A DNA stretch of 64,000 nucleotides from Francisella salimarina (lineage in GTDB: Bacteria; Pseudomonadota; Gammaproteobacteria; Francisellales; Francisellaceae). Location: assembly GCF_007923265.1 (NCBI RefSeq), contig NZ_VOJA01000005.1, positions 216,327-280,326 of the forward strand, written 5' to 3'. Numbering within the stretch: the stretch's first letter is position 1; every line of letters begins with the position of its first letter. Below are positions 1 to 9,314 of the stretch, piece after piece. The notes beneath the pieces are model-generated. The model saw only the letters and a program-made list of their open reading frames with translations. It was not told the origin of the DNA and made no database searches. A program made the translations under genes and the position numbers.

Positions 1-587
1 ATGAACAAAATGTTGTAGCTAGTACTGCAAAACTAATGTATACCTTAGCAGGAGGTCTTCAACTAGAAATGGAAATTAGGGCTTTGGAGAATGAATCTTT
101 GGCTAATGAGGTATCATCTCCACATTTGGTTGTTGCAAATAATGAAACTGCATTTATTAAAGATGGTACAGATGTACCGTATCAGCAGGCTACTGCATCA
201 GGTGCTGCATCAGTAGCATTCCAAGAGGCTGTGTTAGAGCTACAAGTTACACCTCAGATTGCACCAGACGGCAATATTGTAATGGAAGTGCTTGTAACGA
301 AAAACAGTGTTGGAGCATCTTCAGGTAAAACTTCGACTGGTGAAGATTTGCCACCGCTTATTAAAAAACGAGAAGTAACTACAAAGGTTATGGTTAAAGA
401 TAGTGATACAGTTGTAATTGGCGGTATCTATACCAAAACTCAAACAGAGACTCGCAATAAGATACCATTTTTAGGTGATATCCCATATCTAGGTTATTTA
501 TTTAGCTATACTAAGATAGATGATAAAGATGCTGAACTTTTAATTTTCATCACACCTAAGATTATTGAGTCACGAGTCCAAAAATGA
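1..587 (+). CDS. pilQ: Type IV pilus secretin PilQ, C-terminal part (partial)
   Basis: The reading frame is open from the window edge (first full codon at base 3), so this is the 3' end of a longer gene and the internal ATG at 36 is not a start. About 194 residues remain. They match the secretin domain: a GGG/GGI-type stretch followed by the IPFLGDIPYLGYLF signature just before the end, which forms the outer-membrane gate. PilQ makes the outer-membrane pore through which type IV pili pass. In many gammaproteobacteria pilQ is followed by aroK and aroB, as here, which supports pilus over type II secretion. The rest of the protein (AMIN and N domains) lies outside the window. Confidence 0.9.
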   Translation, partial: EQNVVASTAKLMYTLAGGLQLEMEIRALENESLANEVSSPHLVVANNETAFIKDGTDVPYQQATASGAASVAFQEAVLELQVTPQIAPDGNIVMEVLVTKNSVGASSGKTSTGEDLPPLIKKREVTTKVMVKDSDTVVIGGIYTKTQTETRNKIPFLGDIPYLGYLFSYTKIDDKDAELLIFITPKIIESRVQK

Positions 588-619
588 TAGTAGATAATAG
601 TTGCAATAGTATTAATATT

Positions 620-646
620 TAGGTATCTTATAGCCTATAATTTTTT
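620..646 (+). terminator. Possible weak intrinsic terminator after pilQ
   Basis: TAGG and CCTA arms, extended inward by TAT/ATA with one bulged G, form a short hairpin 33 bases after the pilQ stop. It is followed by TAA and six T residues. The stem is short and AT-rich, so attenuation rather than full termination before aroK is equally likely. Confidence 0.3.
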
Positions 647-712
647 ATGTACAAGGGGTGATTAGTAACAAACTATCACAGTGTGTAATCAACTTATAAT
701 TTTGAGTCAAAA

Positions 713-1243
713 ATGATAAGAACAAAAAATATTTTCTTAATTGGTCCAGTTGGTGCTGGAAAATCTACTATTGGTAAGCAATTAGCAAAACAGTTAAAAT
801 TAGAGTTTATAGATTCTGATGATACAATAGAAAAAAAATGTGGCGTTGATATTAATTGGATCTTTGACCTGGAGGGTGAAGAAGGTTTTAGGCAGCGCGA
901 GAGAGATGTTATCGCTGAAATTTTAGCGGAAAAACAAAATATAGTATTGGCTACCGGTGGTGGTGCCATCCTTGATTCTGATACTAGATCATTACTATCA
1001 TCACGTGGCAAAGTTGTCTATCTTGAGGCGACTATTGAGCAACAACTTGAGAGAACTGCTAAAGATACAAAGAGACCTCTTCTGAGAGTCGATGATAAAA
1101 GACCTGTTTTAGAACAGTTAATGGCTGAGAGAGAGCCTTTGTATAGAAGTATTGCTGATGTTGTAGTTGAGACAAATGGTGCAACGGTTAAAAATATAGT
1201 TAATAAAATATCTACATTCCTAGTTGAAGAAACAATTCTGTGA
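713..1243 (+). CDS. aroK: Shikimate kinase AroK
   Basis: At 176 residues this is the usual length for AroK. The Walker A motif GPVGAGKST is at residues 11-19, followed by the shikimate-binding region with DSDDTIE and the GEEGFRQRE segment. GGGAIL and the lid region KDTKRPLL follow. The enzyme phosphorylates shikimate with ATP in the cytoplasm, the fifth step of the chorismate pathway. The stop codon overlaps the GTG start of aroB in the sequence GTGA, so the two are translationally coupled. The upstream neighbour pilQ gives the common pilQ-aroK-aroB order. A 105-residue antisense frame over the 5' part has no recognisable features. Confidence 0.95.
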   Translation: MIRTKNIFLIGPVGAGKSTIGKQLAKQLKLEFIDSDDTIEKKCGVDINWIFDLEGEEGFRQRERDVIAEILAEKQNIVLATGGGAILDSDTRSLLSSRGKVVYLEATIEQQLERTAKDTKRPLLRVDDKRPVLEQLMAEREPLYRSIADVVVETNGATVKNIVNKISTFLVEETIL

Positions 1244-2325
1244 TTAGTAAATTATTAGTTAGTCCCACATCTAGTGCAGCTTATGATATTTTAGTAGACT
1301 CCTCACTAGATTTTTCTCATATTTTCCCGTGGATAGAAAACAAACAGATTTTGGTCGTTACAAACACTACTGTAGCTGATTTGTATCTCAGTATGTTTTT
1401 AGACTCAGTACCTAATGAGTTAAACATCAAAACATGTATACTTGAAGATGGGGAACAATATAAGTCACAACAGAGCTTGGATAAGATTTTGTCATGTTTG
1501 TTGCAGAATCAGTATACACGCAACTCTACCGTTTTAGTGGCATTAGGAGGAGGTGTTGTTGGTGATATCACGGGATTTGCAGCTGCAATATATCAGCGAG
1601 GAGTAGATTTCATTCAAATTCCGACTACACTATTGTCACAAGTGGACTCTTCTGTTGGTGGTAAGACAGCGATAAATCATTCTCTAGGCAAAAATATGAT
1701 AGGAGCTTTTTATCAACCAAAGCTTGTATATACATCTGTACAGTTTTATCAAACTTTACCCCAAAGAGAATATATATCTGGTATGGCTGAAGTTGTTAAG
1801 TATGCTTTTATATCTAGAGATTTTTATATTTGGCTTGACTTAAATAGAGAAAAAATCTTAGCTAAAGATAGTTCTACTTTGATTGAGATGGTAAAAAGAA
1901 GCTGCCATATTAAATCGGAAGTCGTAGCTGAAGATGAAAAAGAAACTACAGGAGCTAGAGCTATACTTAATTTTGGACATACTTTTGGTCATGCTATTGA
2001 GAAGTGTCAAAAGTATTTGGGGCTAAAGCATGGCGAAGCTGTGGGTGTTGGGATGGCACAAGCTATAGACTTTTCATGCTATCTGAGGATAATATCAGAA
2101 CAACAAGCAAAAGACTTTAAAGGGTTCATAACTAGCTTTAGAATCTCAACTGACTTTCCTAAAGATATTTGTCAAAAAGAATTTTTAAATGCTATGCTTT
2201 TAGATAAGAAAAATAGCAATAAAGAGTTAAAATTTATTCTTATAAAAGACATTGGGAATTTAGCTTTGCAAAAACAGTCTAGAAGAGACTTAGAATTATT
2301 CTTGATAAACTCTAATAGAAAATAA
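1240..2325 (+). CDS. aroB: 3-dehydroquinate synthase AroB
   Basis: This 361-residue protein has the family hallmarks: EDGEQYKS near residue 70, the NAD-binding [13 protein letters not shown] segment, the [19 protein letters not shown] active-site stretch and the zinc-ligand region [11 protein letters not shown]. AroB converts DAHP to 3-dehydroquinate, step two of aromatic amino-acid synthesis, using NAD and a divalent metal. The GTG start overlaps the aroK stop, so the two genes form one transcription unit. The length is normal and no key residue appears to be missing. Confidence 0.95.
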   Translation: MISKLLVSPTSSAAYDILVDSSLDFSHIFPWIENKQILVVTNTTVADLYLSMFLDSVPNELNIKTCILEDGEQYKSQQSLDKILSCLLQNQYTRNSTVLVALGGGVVGDITGFAAAIYQRGVDFIQIPTTLLSQVDSSVGGKTAINHSLGKNMIGAFYQPKLVYTSVQFYQTLPQREYISGMAEVVKYAFISRDFYIWLDLNREKILAKDSSTLIEMVKRSCHIKSEVVAEDEKETTGARAILNFGHTFGHAIEKCQKYLGLKHGEAVGVGMAQAIDFSCYLRIISEQQAKDFKGFITSFRISTDFPKDICQKEFLNAMLLDKKNSNKELKFILIKDIGNLALQKQSRRDLELFLINSNRK

Positions 2326-2378
2326 GTAATAGCTTTGGTAGTATATTCTTATAAGTCAATCTTAAAATATTATGTAAT

Positions 2379-2603
2379 ATGAAAGGTAAAATTTTAATAG
2401 CAGGGATATTATTATTTACACTATCTGGAATTTCTTATGCACGCTATACACTTATGGATGATAAAGGTCATGCTATAACAGTTTGTGATAATCTGGAAAT
2501 TGAAAGAGATAATCAAGATAGATTCTCTAGAGCAGTTTTTTCAGGCTGTAGAAATAAAGAAGTGTTTTCATATACTGGCAACTTTAGGTATGGTGAATAC
2601 TAA
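2379..2603 (+). CDS. Small secreted hypothetical protein
   Basis: A 74-residue protein with a clear N-terminal signal peptide (K at 2 and 4, hydrophobic core to about residue 17, probable cleavage after SYA at residue 21). The mature part is about 53 residues, polar, with two cysteines that could form a disulfide in the periplasm. I do not recognise the family. It lies 53 bases after aroB on the same strand and converges with the coiled-coil gene that ends at 2611. No strong ribosome site is visible, so expression is uncertain, but the signal peptide makes a chance ORF unlikely. Confidence 0.6.
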   Translation: MKGKILIAGILLFTLSGISYARYTLMDDKGHAITVCDNLEIERDNQDRFSRAVFSGCRNKEVFSYTGNFRYGEY

Positions 2604-2610
2604 TATAGAT

Positions 2611-2994
2611 TTAATTTTTATTTTCTATTAGATTTTTAGTAGCTTTTTTTAGTTCTTTTCTATAGTAGTCTAGATTTTTTGAAGACTCATCTTTCAAATC
2701 TTTAATTTGTTGAGTCAAAAAAGTAATTTGACTTTCTAGACTTTCTTTCAAGTCAGATATGCGTTGTTTAGATTGTTCTTGAACAAGATCGCAATATGAC
2801 CTAGCATCCTTAGCTAATCTTTCTGCAGTCTCACGACGGATACTTTCCTTTACTAATGCAGAATATAGTTTTTTGATTTTGATTTCTTCATCAGGTTCAT
2901 TAAGTAGTGTTGACCACTCATCTGAAATATTGCTAAATAAATCCAGTTCGTCAATATCTTGAAGTATTTTTGTAACATTTTGACTGATAGCCAT
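2611..2994 (-). CDS. Hypothetical coiled-coil protein
   Basis: A 127-residue acidic cytoplasmic protein. Residues 1-50 look globular with many acidic positions. From about residue 55 to the end heptad-like spacing of L/I with K/E/Q predicts a long coiled coil (QISDLKESLESQ-type pattern). It has no signal peptide or membrane segment. The start is supported by an AAAGGA ribosome site (3007-3012 read on the minus strand), 9 to 10 bases before the ATG. I do not recognise a family. It could be a structural or adaptor protein. It stands alone between convergent and divergent neighbours. Confidence 0.65.
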   Translation of the reverse strand: MAISQNVTKILQDIDELDLFSNISDEWSTLLNEPDEEIKIKKLYSALVKESIRRETAERLAKDARSYCDLVQEQSKQRISDLKESLESQITFLTQQIKDLKDESSKNLDYYRKELKKATKNLIENKN

Positions 2995-3210
2995 TAAATT
3001 TAAATCCTTTTAGTATTTTTTTGTTTGAATAAACTTATTTTAGATAGGTAATAAATGCTATGAATAAACCTAAAATTATAGAGCAAATAATACCGGAATG
3101 TTTAGCTAAATAAAAGAGTATTTTTTGAAATAATTCCTTTAACGATATTGGTTGTGTTAAGTGTATAGTATAAACTAGTGTAATCCTTATATTTAATAAG
3201 CTCGTCTATC

Positions 3211-3495
3211 ATGAAAATAAAAAATGATCTTATATTCAATTCAGTTGAAAAAATAAAATACTCTGCACGTAGAGGGATGCTTGAACTTGATATAATCTTA
3301 GCGCCATATTTAAATAATTGTTATATGCAAGAAGATCTTACTGGTAAGAAACTTTTTGTTGAGTTTTTGGCTAGTGAAGATAATGATATGTTTGATTGGT
3401 TATTTAAAGGGGTAACTCCACCTGATAAATATAAAGAGCTTGTTGATAAAATTATTCAAGAGAAAAAGAAGTTTAATAAAAATATACTAAAGTAA
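3211..3495 (+). CDS. sdhE: FAD assembly factor SdhE (YgfY/CptB family)
   Basis: At 94 residues this is the family length. The diagnostic motif RRGMLELD is at residues 20-27. The RGxxE core of this motif is needed for covalent flavinylation of succinate dehydrogenase SdhA and fumarate reductase. A second conserved part, the DNDMFDWL region, follows around residue 55. The protein acts in the cytoplasm as a flavinylation chaperone. It lies 17 bases upstream of putA on the same strand, so the two may be co-transcribed. That is plausible because PutA is also a flavoenzyme of respiratory metabolism, though its FAD is not covalent. Confidence 0.85.
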   Translation: MKIKNDLIFNSVEKIKYSARRGMLELDIILAPYLNNCYMQEDLTGKKLFVEFLASEDNDMFDWLFKGVTPPDKYKELVDKIIQEKKKFNKNILK

Positions 3496-3512
3496 ATATA
3501 AGAGGAAACTAT

Positions 3513-6500
3513 ATGAATAACTTATTAAATCATTCAAGTGAGTATCCTATTTCAAGTGAAATAATGAATATCTCTAAATATTGGTTAGTAGAAGAAAAAG
3601 AAGCTGTAACTAAGCTTGTTGAAAAAGCTCACATGACAAGTGTCCAGAAAGCTCAAGTAAGAGAAAGAGCATATAGCCTAGTAGAAAAAGTTAGAAAAAA
3701 TAGATTAAAAAAATCTGGTATCGATGCTTTTATGATTGAGTACGATTTATCGTCTGAAGAGGGCATAGTTCTAATGTGTTTAGCTGAGGCATTATTAAGA
3801 GTTCCTGATAAATATACTATTGATTTGTTAATAAAAGATAAGCTCACAAGTGCTGCTTGGAAGAATCATGTTGGTAGAGAAAAGCATCTGTTTGTCAATG
3901 CTGCTACTTGGAGCTTGATGTTAACGGGTAAAATACTAAAAAATCCTCATGGAGCATATCGAAAAGTATTTCAAAATTTATTAAAAAAATCGAGTGAACC
4001 CGTAATTCGTCAGGCTATGAAGCAAGCGATGAAAATAGTTGGTAAGCAATACGTACTTGGTGAAACTATTGAAGAAGCATTAAAAGTATCAGAGGTGAAA
4101 GTTGCTAGAGGTTATAGCTACTCCTATGATATGTTAGGTGAAGCAGCGATGACAATGGCTGATGCTGACTACTACTATGAACAATATATACATGCTATTA
4201 ATGAATTAGCTAAATATGCTACAAATAAAGAAATTAAAAAGAATCCAGGTATATCCATAAAACTATCTGCTTTGCATCCACGCTATGAGGTTGCTAAACA
4301 CCGAAGAGTTCATCAGGAGTTATATCCAAAACTTTTAAAGCTTACTCAATTAGCTAAACAATATAATGTTGGCATGAATATTGATGCAGAAGAAACTGAG
4401 AGGTTACAAATATCTTTGGAGCTAGTAGAGAGATTAGCTCATGAGCCATCTCTAGATGGATTTGATGGAATTGGTATAGTTGTTCAGGCTTATCAAAAAA
4501 GAGCTCCTTACGTACTAGACTACTTAGCTAATCTTGCTAAGAAAACAAATAGAAGATTTATGATTCGTCTTGTAAAAGGTGCATATTGGGATGCTGAAAT
4601 AAAACATGCTCAAGAGCAAGGTTTAGATGGCTATCCGGTATTTACACGTAAATATCATACAGATGTTTCTTATCAAGCATGTGTAGAACAACTTTTTGAA
4701 AACCATCAATATATTTACCCTCAATTTGCTACGCACAATGCGCAAACTGTAGCTGTAGTTATGGAGTTAGCTAATGGTAATAAAGATTTTGAATTTCAAT
4801 GTCTACACGGTATGGGAGATCCTCTATATGATAATATCGTAGGTAAAGAGAGATATGAGGAGATTCCTTGTAGAATATACGCGCCTGTTGGAGGCCATAA
4901 GCATTTACTTGCATATTTAGTTAGAAGATTATTAGAAAATGGTGCTAATAGTTCATTTGTAAATAGAATCGTTGATGAAAATTTACCTATTGAAGAGCTA
5001 ATAGAGGATCCAGTTAAAAAAGCTATAGATTATGGCTGTGGTCAGCATCCTAATATACCTTATCCTAAAGATATAGTAGCTCCTAGGTTAAATTCACAAG
5101 GTTACAATACAAATGACTTTGCTGAACTTGCTAGTATGTATAAAAATATTGAGAAATATACTCATAAAAATACATACAAAGCAAAACCAATAGTCTCTAA
5201 TGTTGATATTGACAAAACAACTGCTGAAGAGGTTATAAACCCTAATACTGGAAATACAATAGGGTCTGTTATTAATGCTGATGCCAAAATGGCTAAAAGA
5301 GCATTGAAAAATGCTCAGAGTGCCTTTGAAGATTGGAACAGTACTCCTGCATCCCAAAGAGCAGGAATCTTAGAGAAATTCGCAGATCTATTAGAGAAAA
5401 ATACTAATGAATTTATCGCTATAGCTATGATTGAAGCGGGTAAAACTTTATCAAATGCAATTGATGAAGTTAGAGAAGCTGTAGATTTTTGTCGCTATTA
5501 TGCAGCTCAAGCTCGTAAAGAATTTAATGGACCTATTGATTTACCAGCGTTATCTGATCATTTGAAACAGATTGAGTTTACAGGTAGAGGAGCTATGGTA
5601 TGTATTAGTCCTTGGAATTTCCCATTAGCAATTTTTTTAGGTCAGATAACCGCTGTATTAGCTGCTGGTAATACAGTAGTTGCTAAGCCAGCTGAGCAGA
5701 CTCCAATCATTGCCTATAAAGCTGTTAAATTACTATTCAAGGCAGGTCTTCCTAAAGGGGTGTTGCAGTTTACTCCTGGAGATGGAGCAACTGTTGGTAG
5801 TGCTTTGGTTCAAAGTCCTGTGTGTAAAGGTGTAATATTTACAGGTTCAACTGAGGTCGCTGGAATTATAAACCAAACGTTAGCATCAAAATCTAGTGAG
5901 ATAGTACCGTTTATAGCAGAAACAGGTGGACAAAATGCTTTAATTGTTGATTCATCTTCACTTCCTGAGCAGGTTACTGCTGATGTTATACGTTCTGCTT
6001 TTGATAGTGCCGGCCAACGATGTTCAGCATTACGTATATTATGCTTACAGGAAGATATAGCAGATAATTATATCAAAATGATTGTTGGTGCTATGAAAGA
6101 ACTTAAAATAGGTGATTCAAAATATATCGATACAGATGTTGGACCTGTAATAGACAAAGAAGCAGCTGATAATCTAAATGCGTATATAGAAGAGAAGAAA
6201 AAACAATTTAAACTAATATATCAATCACAGCCAAATGAAGATACTCAAGAGGGTACTTTTGTATTGCCAACAGCATTTGAAATAGAGAAACTATCTGACC
6301 TTGGTAGGGAGCAGTTTGGTCCGATTCTTCATATCCTTAGGTTTAAAGCTAATGAGCTTAATAAACTTGTAAAAGATATTAATTCTACTGGATATGGTCT
6401 GACTGCTGGTGTTCATAGTAGGATTAATGAAGTTATGAACTATGTCAAAAATAATATTAAAGCTGGTAATGTCTATGTCAATAGGAATATTGTTGGTGCT

Positions 6501-7577
6501 GTTGTAGGTGTTCAGCCTTTCGGCGGACAAGGTAAGTCTGGTACTGGTCCAAAAGCAGGTGGTCCTTATTATATGCATCGTTTGGCAAATGAGAAGCTAT
6601 CAGGTGTTGGAGCAGTAGAAGAGATTTATAACCCTGAAAAAATTTCTAACGATGAAAAAGCCACAAATAAACTAATAAAAGATAAGTACAGTATTAGTAG
6701 TATTGTGGCTGGTGAGAAAGCCAAAAAGGATAAATATATCGATTTAAAATCGGCTGATGGCAAGAATATTGGTAAAAAACATATTGCTTCAGTAAGTACT
6801 GTAGATAAAGCTATAGAAATCGCCAATGCAGAAGCAGATATTTGGAATCATATAAATGCTGAAGACAGAGCTGTAATTATTGAGAAATTCTTAGATTTAT
6901 TAGAAAAAGAACGTCATCTAGTAGCATCATGCTTGGTCACAGAGTCAAATATATCTGTAGAAGATGCTCATATTCAGATTGATAAAACTATACAGCAGGT
7001 AGCATACTACTGTTTACAGGCTAAAAAAGAATTTGCTCATCCTGAACTACTGCCTGGACCAACAGGTGAAATTGATGAACTAAGCTTGAAAGGTCGCGGT
7101 GTAGTAATTAGTATGTGTTCAAGCTGTGACATGTTAATAAGATTTGTTGGTCAATCTACAGCAGCACTATTAGCTGGTAATACTGTAGTTACAAAGCCGG
7201 CATATACAGGCAACCTTACAGCTTATAATATTGTTAAGTTAATGCTTAAAGCAGGAGTTAACCCTAAAGTTATCCATCTAATCTTATCTGATGATGAGGA
7301 GATTATTTCAGCATTACTCTTTAATAGTAAGGTAGCTTTAGTAGCTTTTTCTGGAAGTATTTCTTCTGTTAAACAGATTCATCAGGCTTTAGCGTTACGT
7401 AGAGGAGCAATTATCCCGTTTGTTGCTGAGAGTGTTGCTAAAGATGGTAAGTGTACTAGCTTGGCAATAGAAACAGCATCACCTCTATATTTGCGCAGGT
7501 TTGTTGTAGAAAAAACAGTTAGTGTTGACACTACAGCATCTGGTGGTAATGCCTCTTTAATGAGTCTAGAGGAATAA
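3513..7577 (+). CDS. putA: Bifunctional proline dehydrogenase / P5C dehydrogenase PutA
   Basis: At 1354 residues this is a long PutA. The FAD-binding proline dehydrogenase barrel spans roughly 100-500 (ISIKLSALHPRY, NIDAEETERL, RLVKGAYWD, FATHNAQT). The P5C dehydrogenase spans roughly 560-1040, with PWNFPLAIF, the oxyanion Asn region and catalytic Cys837 in GQRCSALR. A C-terminal ALDH-superfamily domain (about 1110-1330) imitates the NAD-binding half (GRGVV, LLAGNTVVTKPA) but has no catalytic Cys. There is no ribbon-helix-helix DNA-binding domain at the N terminus, so by the published scheme this is a type B PutA, an enzyme rather than an autorepressor. It oxidises proline to glutamate, passing electrons to quinone. 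An AGAGGA site precedes the ATG. A permease gene follows. Confidence 0.96.
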   Translation: MNNLLNHSSEYPISSEIMNISKYWLVEEKEAVTKLVEKAHMTSVQKAQVRERAYSLVEKVRKNRLKKSGIDAFMIEYDLSSEEGIVLMCLAEALLRVPDKYTIDLLIKDKLTSAAWKNHVGREKHLFVNAATWSLMLTGKILKNPHGAYRKVFQNLLKKSSEPVIRQAMKQAMKIVGKQYVLGETIEEALKVSEVKVARGYSYSYDMLGEAAMTMADADYYYEQYIHAINELAKYATNKEIKKNPGISIKLSALHPRYEVAKHRRVHQELYPKLLKLTQLAKQYNVGMNIDAEETERLQISLELVERLAHEPSLDGFDGIGIVVQAYQKRAPYVLDYLANLAKKTNRRFMIRLVKGAYWDAEIKHAQEQGLDGYPVFTRKYHTDVSYQACVEQLFENHQYIYPQFATHNAQTVAVVMELANGNKDFEFQCLHGMGDPLYDNIVGKERYEEIPCRIYAPVGGHKHLLAYLVRRLLENGANSSFVNRIVDENLPIEELIEDPVKKAIDYGCGQHPNIPYPKDIVAPRLNSQGYNTNDFAELASMYKNIEKYTHKNTYKAKPIVSNVDIDKTTAEEVINPNTGNTIGSVINADAKMAKRALKNAQSAFEDWNSTPASQRAGILEKFADLLEKNTNEFIAIAMIEAGKTLSNAIDEVREAVDFCRYYAAQARKEFNGPIDLPALSDHLKQIEFTGRGAMVCISPWNFPLAIFLGQITAVLAAGNTVVAKPAEQTPIIAYKAVKLLFKAGLPKGVLQFTPGDGATVGSALVQSPVCKGVIFTGSTEVAGIINQTLASKSSEIVPFIAETGGQNALIVDSSSLPEQVTADVIRSAFDSAGQRCSALRILCLQEDIADNYIKMIVGAMKELKIGDSKYIDTDVGPVIDKEAADNLNAYIEEKKKQFKLIYQSQPNEDTQEGTFVLPTAFEIEKLSDLGREQFGPILHILRFKANELNKLVKDINSTGYGLTAGVHSRINEVMNYVKNNIKAGNVYVNRNIVGAVVGVQPFGGQGKSGTGPKAGGPYYMHRLANEKLSGVGAVEEIYNPEKISNDEKATNKLIKDKYSISSIVAGEKAKKDKYIDLKSADGKNIGKKHIASVSTVDKAIEIANAEADIWNHINAEDRAVIIEKFLDLLEKERHLVASCLVTESNISVEDAHIQIDKTIQQVAYYCLQAKKEFAHPELLPGPTGEIDELSLKGRGVVISMCSSCDMLIRFVGQSTAALLAGNTVVTKPAYTGNLTAYNIVKLMLKAGVNPKVIHLILSDDEEIISALLFNSKVALVAFSGSISSVKQIHQALALRRGAIIPFVAESVAKDGKCTSLAIETASPLYLRRFVVEKTVSVDTTASGGNASLMSLEE

Positions 7578-7731
7578 AAAATATTGTAAACTCATATTCT
7601 TGATGATAATTTAAAAGTTACGTTGTTAAATTTTTTTGTCAGTTAATGATCGAAAACTATCAAATAATCATAGCTTAAAAATATGAAAAATATTTTTTTG
7701 TCTAGTTTTAAATTAATTATAAGGAATGAAT

Positions 7732-9240
7732 ATGAGTGATAATGTATCTGTAAAAAAGATGTCGTTGTTTAGTGCCGTTTTAATCGGTACTACTTGTATG
7801 GTCGGCTCAGGTTGGCTATTTAGTGCTCAGCTTACAGCTAAAAATGCTGGTAACTGGGCGTTCTTAGCATGGATCTTAGCAGCATTAATTGTCGTGATGA
7901 TTGCGCTATGTCTTGGTAAAGTTGTATCTCTGTATCCAGTAAGAGGAGCTACTACTAGATCGAGCGCGATATCTCATAATAGTATTTTTGCAATGCCATT
8001 TGCTTTTGCAAACTGGTTTGGTATTGTAGTGGTTATTTCATCAGAGGCTTTAGCAACTACACAGTATTTATCAGGTGTTAAAGCTATGGAGTGGTTGATG
8101 CACGATGGTGTTTTAACTATGTCAGGGATGATTTTTGCACTAGTTGTACTATTTATATATCTAGTAATTAATTTTTATGGTGTCAAACTACTAGCTAGAG
8201 TTAATAATGCTATAACAGTTTTTAAAATGGCGGTTCCATTTATAATTGTCATTATATTTATAGCTTATGCACTTATGCATAGTTCTGATCATGTAAGTAT
8301 GTTCTCAGATGATATCCCTAATAATTCCCAGTTTGGATTTAGCTCAGCATTAACAGCTATTGTTGCAGGTGGTTTAATATATACTTTCAATGGCTTTCAA
8401 ACTGTAGTTGCTTATGCTAGTGAAGTTAAGAATCCTGGTAGAAATATCCCATTAGCTATTATTCTAGCGCTACTAATAGTTTTGACTTTATATCTAGGCT
8501 TACAATATGCATTCATGCAAGCGGTACCTCATCAATATCTTTTAGAAAAAGGTGGTTGGGCTGGTTTAGATTTTGATTCACCATTATTACAGCTAGCGAC
8601 ATTATTAGGACTTGGATATATTTCATTTTTGCTTATAGTTGATAGTGTTGTTAGTCCATCCGCTACGGGGTATACATATTTAGGTGCATCTTCGAGAATG
8701 CTATATGCAATGTCCTCAGAAGGGCAGATGCCTAGATACTTTGCTAAGATTACTCCAGTTGTAAATATTTCGCGTAGATCTCTTCTTGCAAACTTTATAT
8801 TGTCAGTTATATTTCTGTTTTTCTCAGACAACTGGACAGGTTTAATGTTGGTTGTGACAGGCTTTCATATTATTGGATATATGGCAGCACCTGTGAGTAT
8901 GGGAGCTTTAGCACCACGTACTAGATTATTTGGTTTAGTAGTATTTGTAGTTTTGACATTACTACTTAATACTGTAGAGATTCAAACACAAATTAATATG
9001 AGTGCTATACTCGTAGTTCTTATAACTATATATGCAAGTCTTGAGTTTAGAAGAATTGGAATTAAGAACCTTCTGATGCTTATATTACCATTTATAATTT
9101 TTGTTTGTTTGACTACACCTATCACAAACTATTTTGCTGATGCAGTCGTTGGTATTGTCTTCTATTGGTTTGTGACTGATAAGCGTTATGTAGCATTTTG
9201 TAGATCTACAGCAAATGAGAAGAATATTATTGTTGATTAA
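7732..9240 (+). CDS. APC-superfamily amino-acid permease
   Basis: A polytopic membrane protein of 502 residues with about 12 predicted hydrophobic segments. The first carries the APC-type glycine-rich helix (IGTTCMVGSGWLF), and later come EVKNPGRNIP and GYTYLGASSRMLYAMS, typical of the amino acid-polyamine-organocation superfamily. The AAGGA ribosome site (7721-7725) is directly adjacent to an ATG at 7726 but six bases before the ATG at 7732, so I prefer 7732 (MSDNVSVKK). It imports an amino acid across the inner membrane. The substrate cannot be read from sequence. Its position after putA makes proline or a glutamate-family amino acid a reasonable guess. Confidence 0.85.
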   Translation: MSDNVSVKKMSLFSAVLIGTTCMVGSGWLFSAQLTAKNAGNWAFLAWILAALIVVMIALCLGKVVSLYPVRGATTRSSAISHNSIFAMPFAFANWFGIVVVISSEALATTQYLSGVKAMEWLMHDGVLTMSGMIFALVVLFIYLVINFYGVKLLARVNNAITVFKMAVPFIIVIIFIAYALMHSSDHVSMFSDDIPNNSQFGFSSALTAIVAGGLIYTFNGFQTVVAYASEVKNPGRNIPLAIILALLIVLTLYLGLQYAFMQAVPHQYLLEKGGWAGLDFDSPLLQLATLLGLGYISFLLIVDSVVSPSATGYTYLGASSRMLYAMSSEGQMPRYFAKITPVVNISRRSLLANFILSVIFLFFSDNWTGLMLVVTGFHIIGYMAAPVSMGALAPRTRLFGLVVFVVLTLLLNTVEIQTQINMSAILVVLITIYASLEFRRIGIKNLLMLILPFIIFVCLTTPITNYFADAVVGIVFYWFVTDKRYVAFCRSTANEKNIIVD

Positions 9241-9314
9241 TGCTTTTTAGCTATAGTCATTAAACTTTTATCTATCTATAATACATCTCTAATATTATCA
9301 ATTTATTTTGAGTA

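Noticed and set aside
694..1011. A 105-residue antisense ORF over aroK
   Set aside because: Coding shadow of a clear shikimate kinase gene.
7677..7697. AT-only hairpin (AAAAATAT/ATATTTTT) between putA and the permease, as a terminator
   Set aside because: The stem has no GC pairs and only a short T-run follows. Too weak to call.
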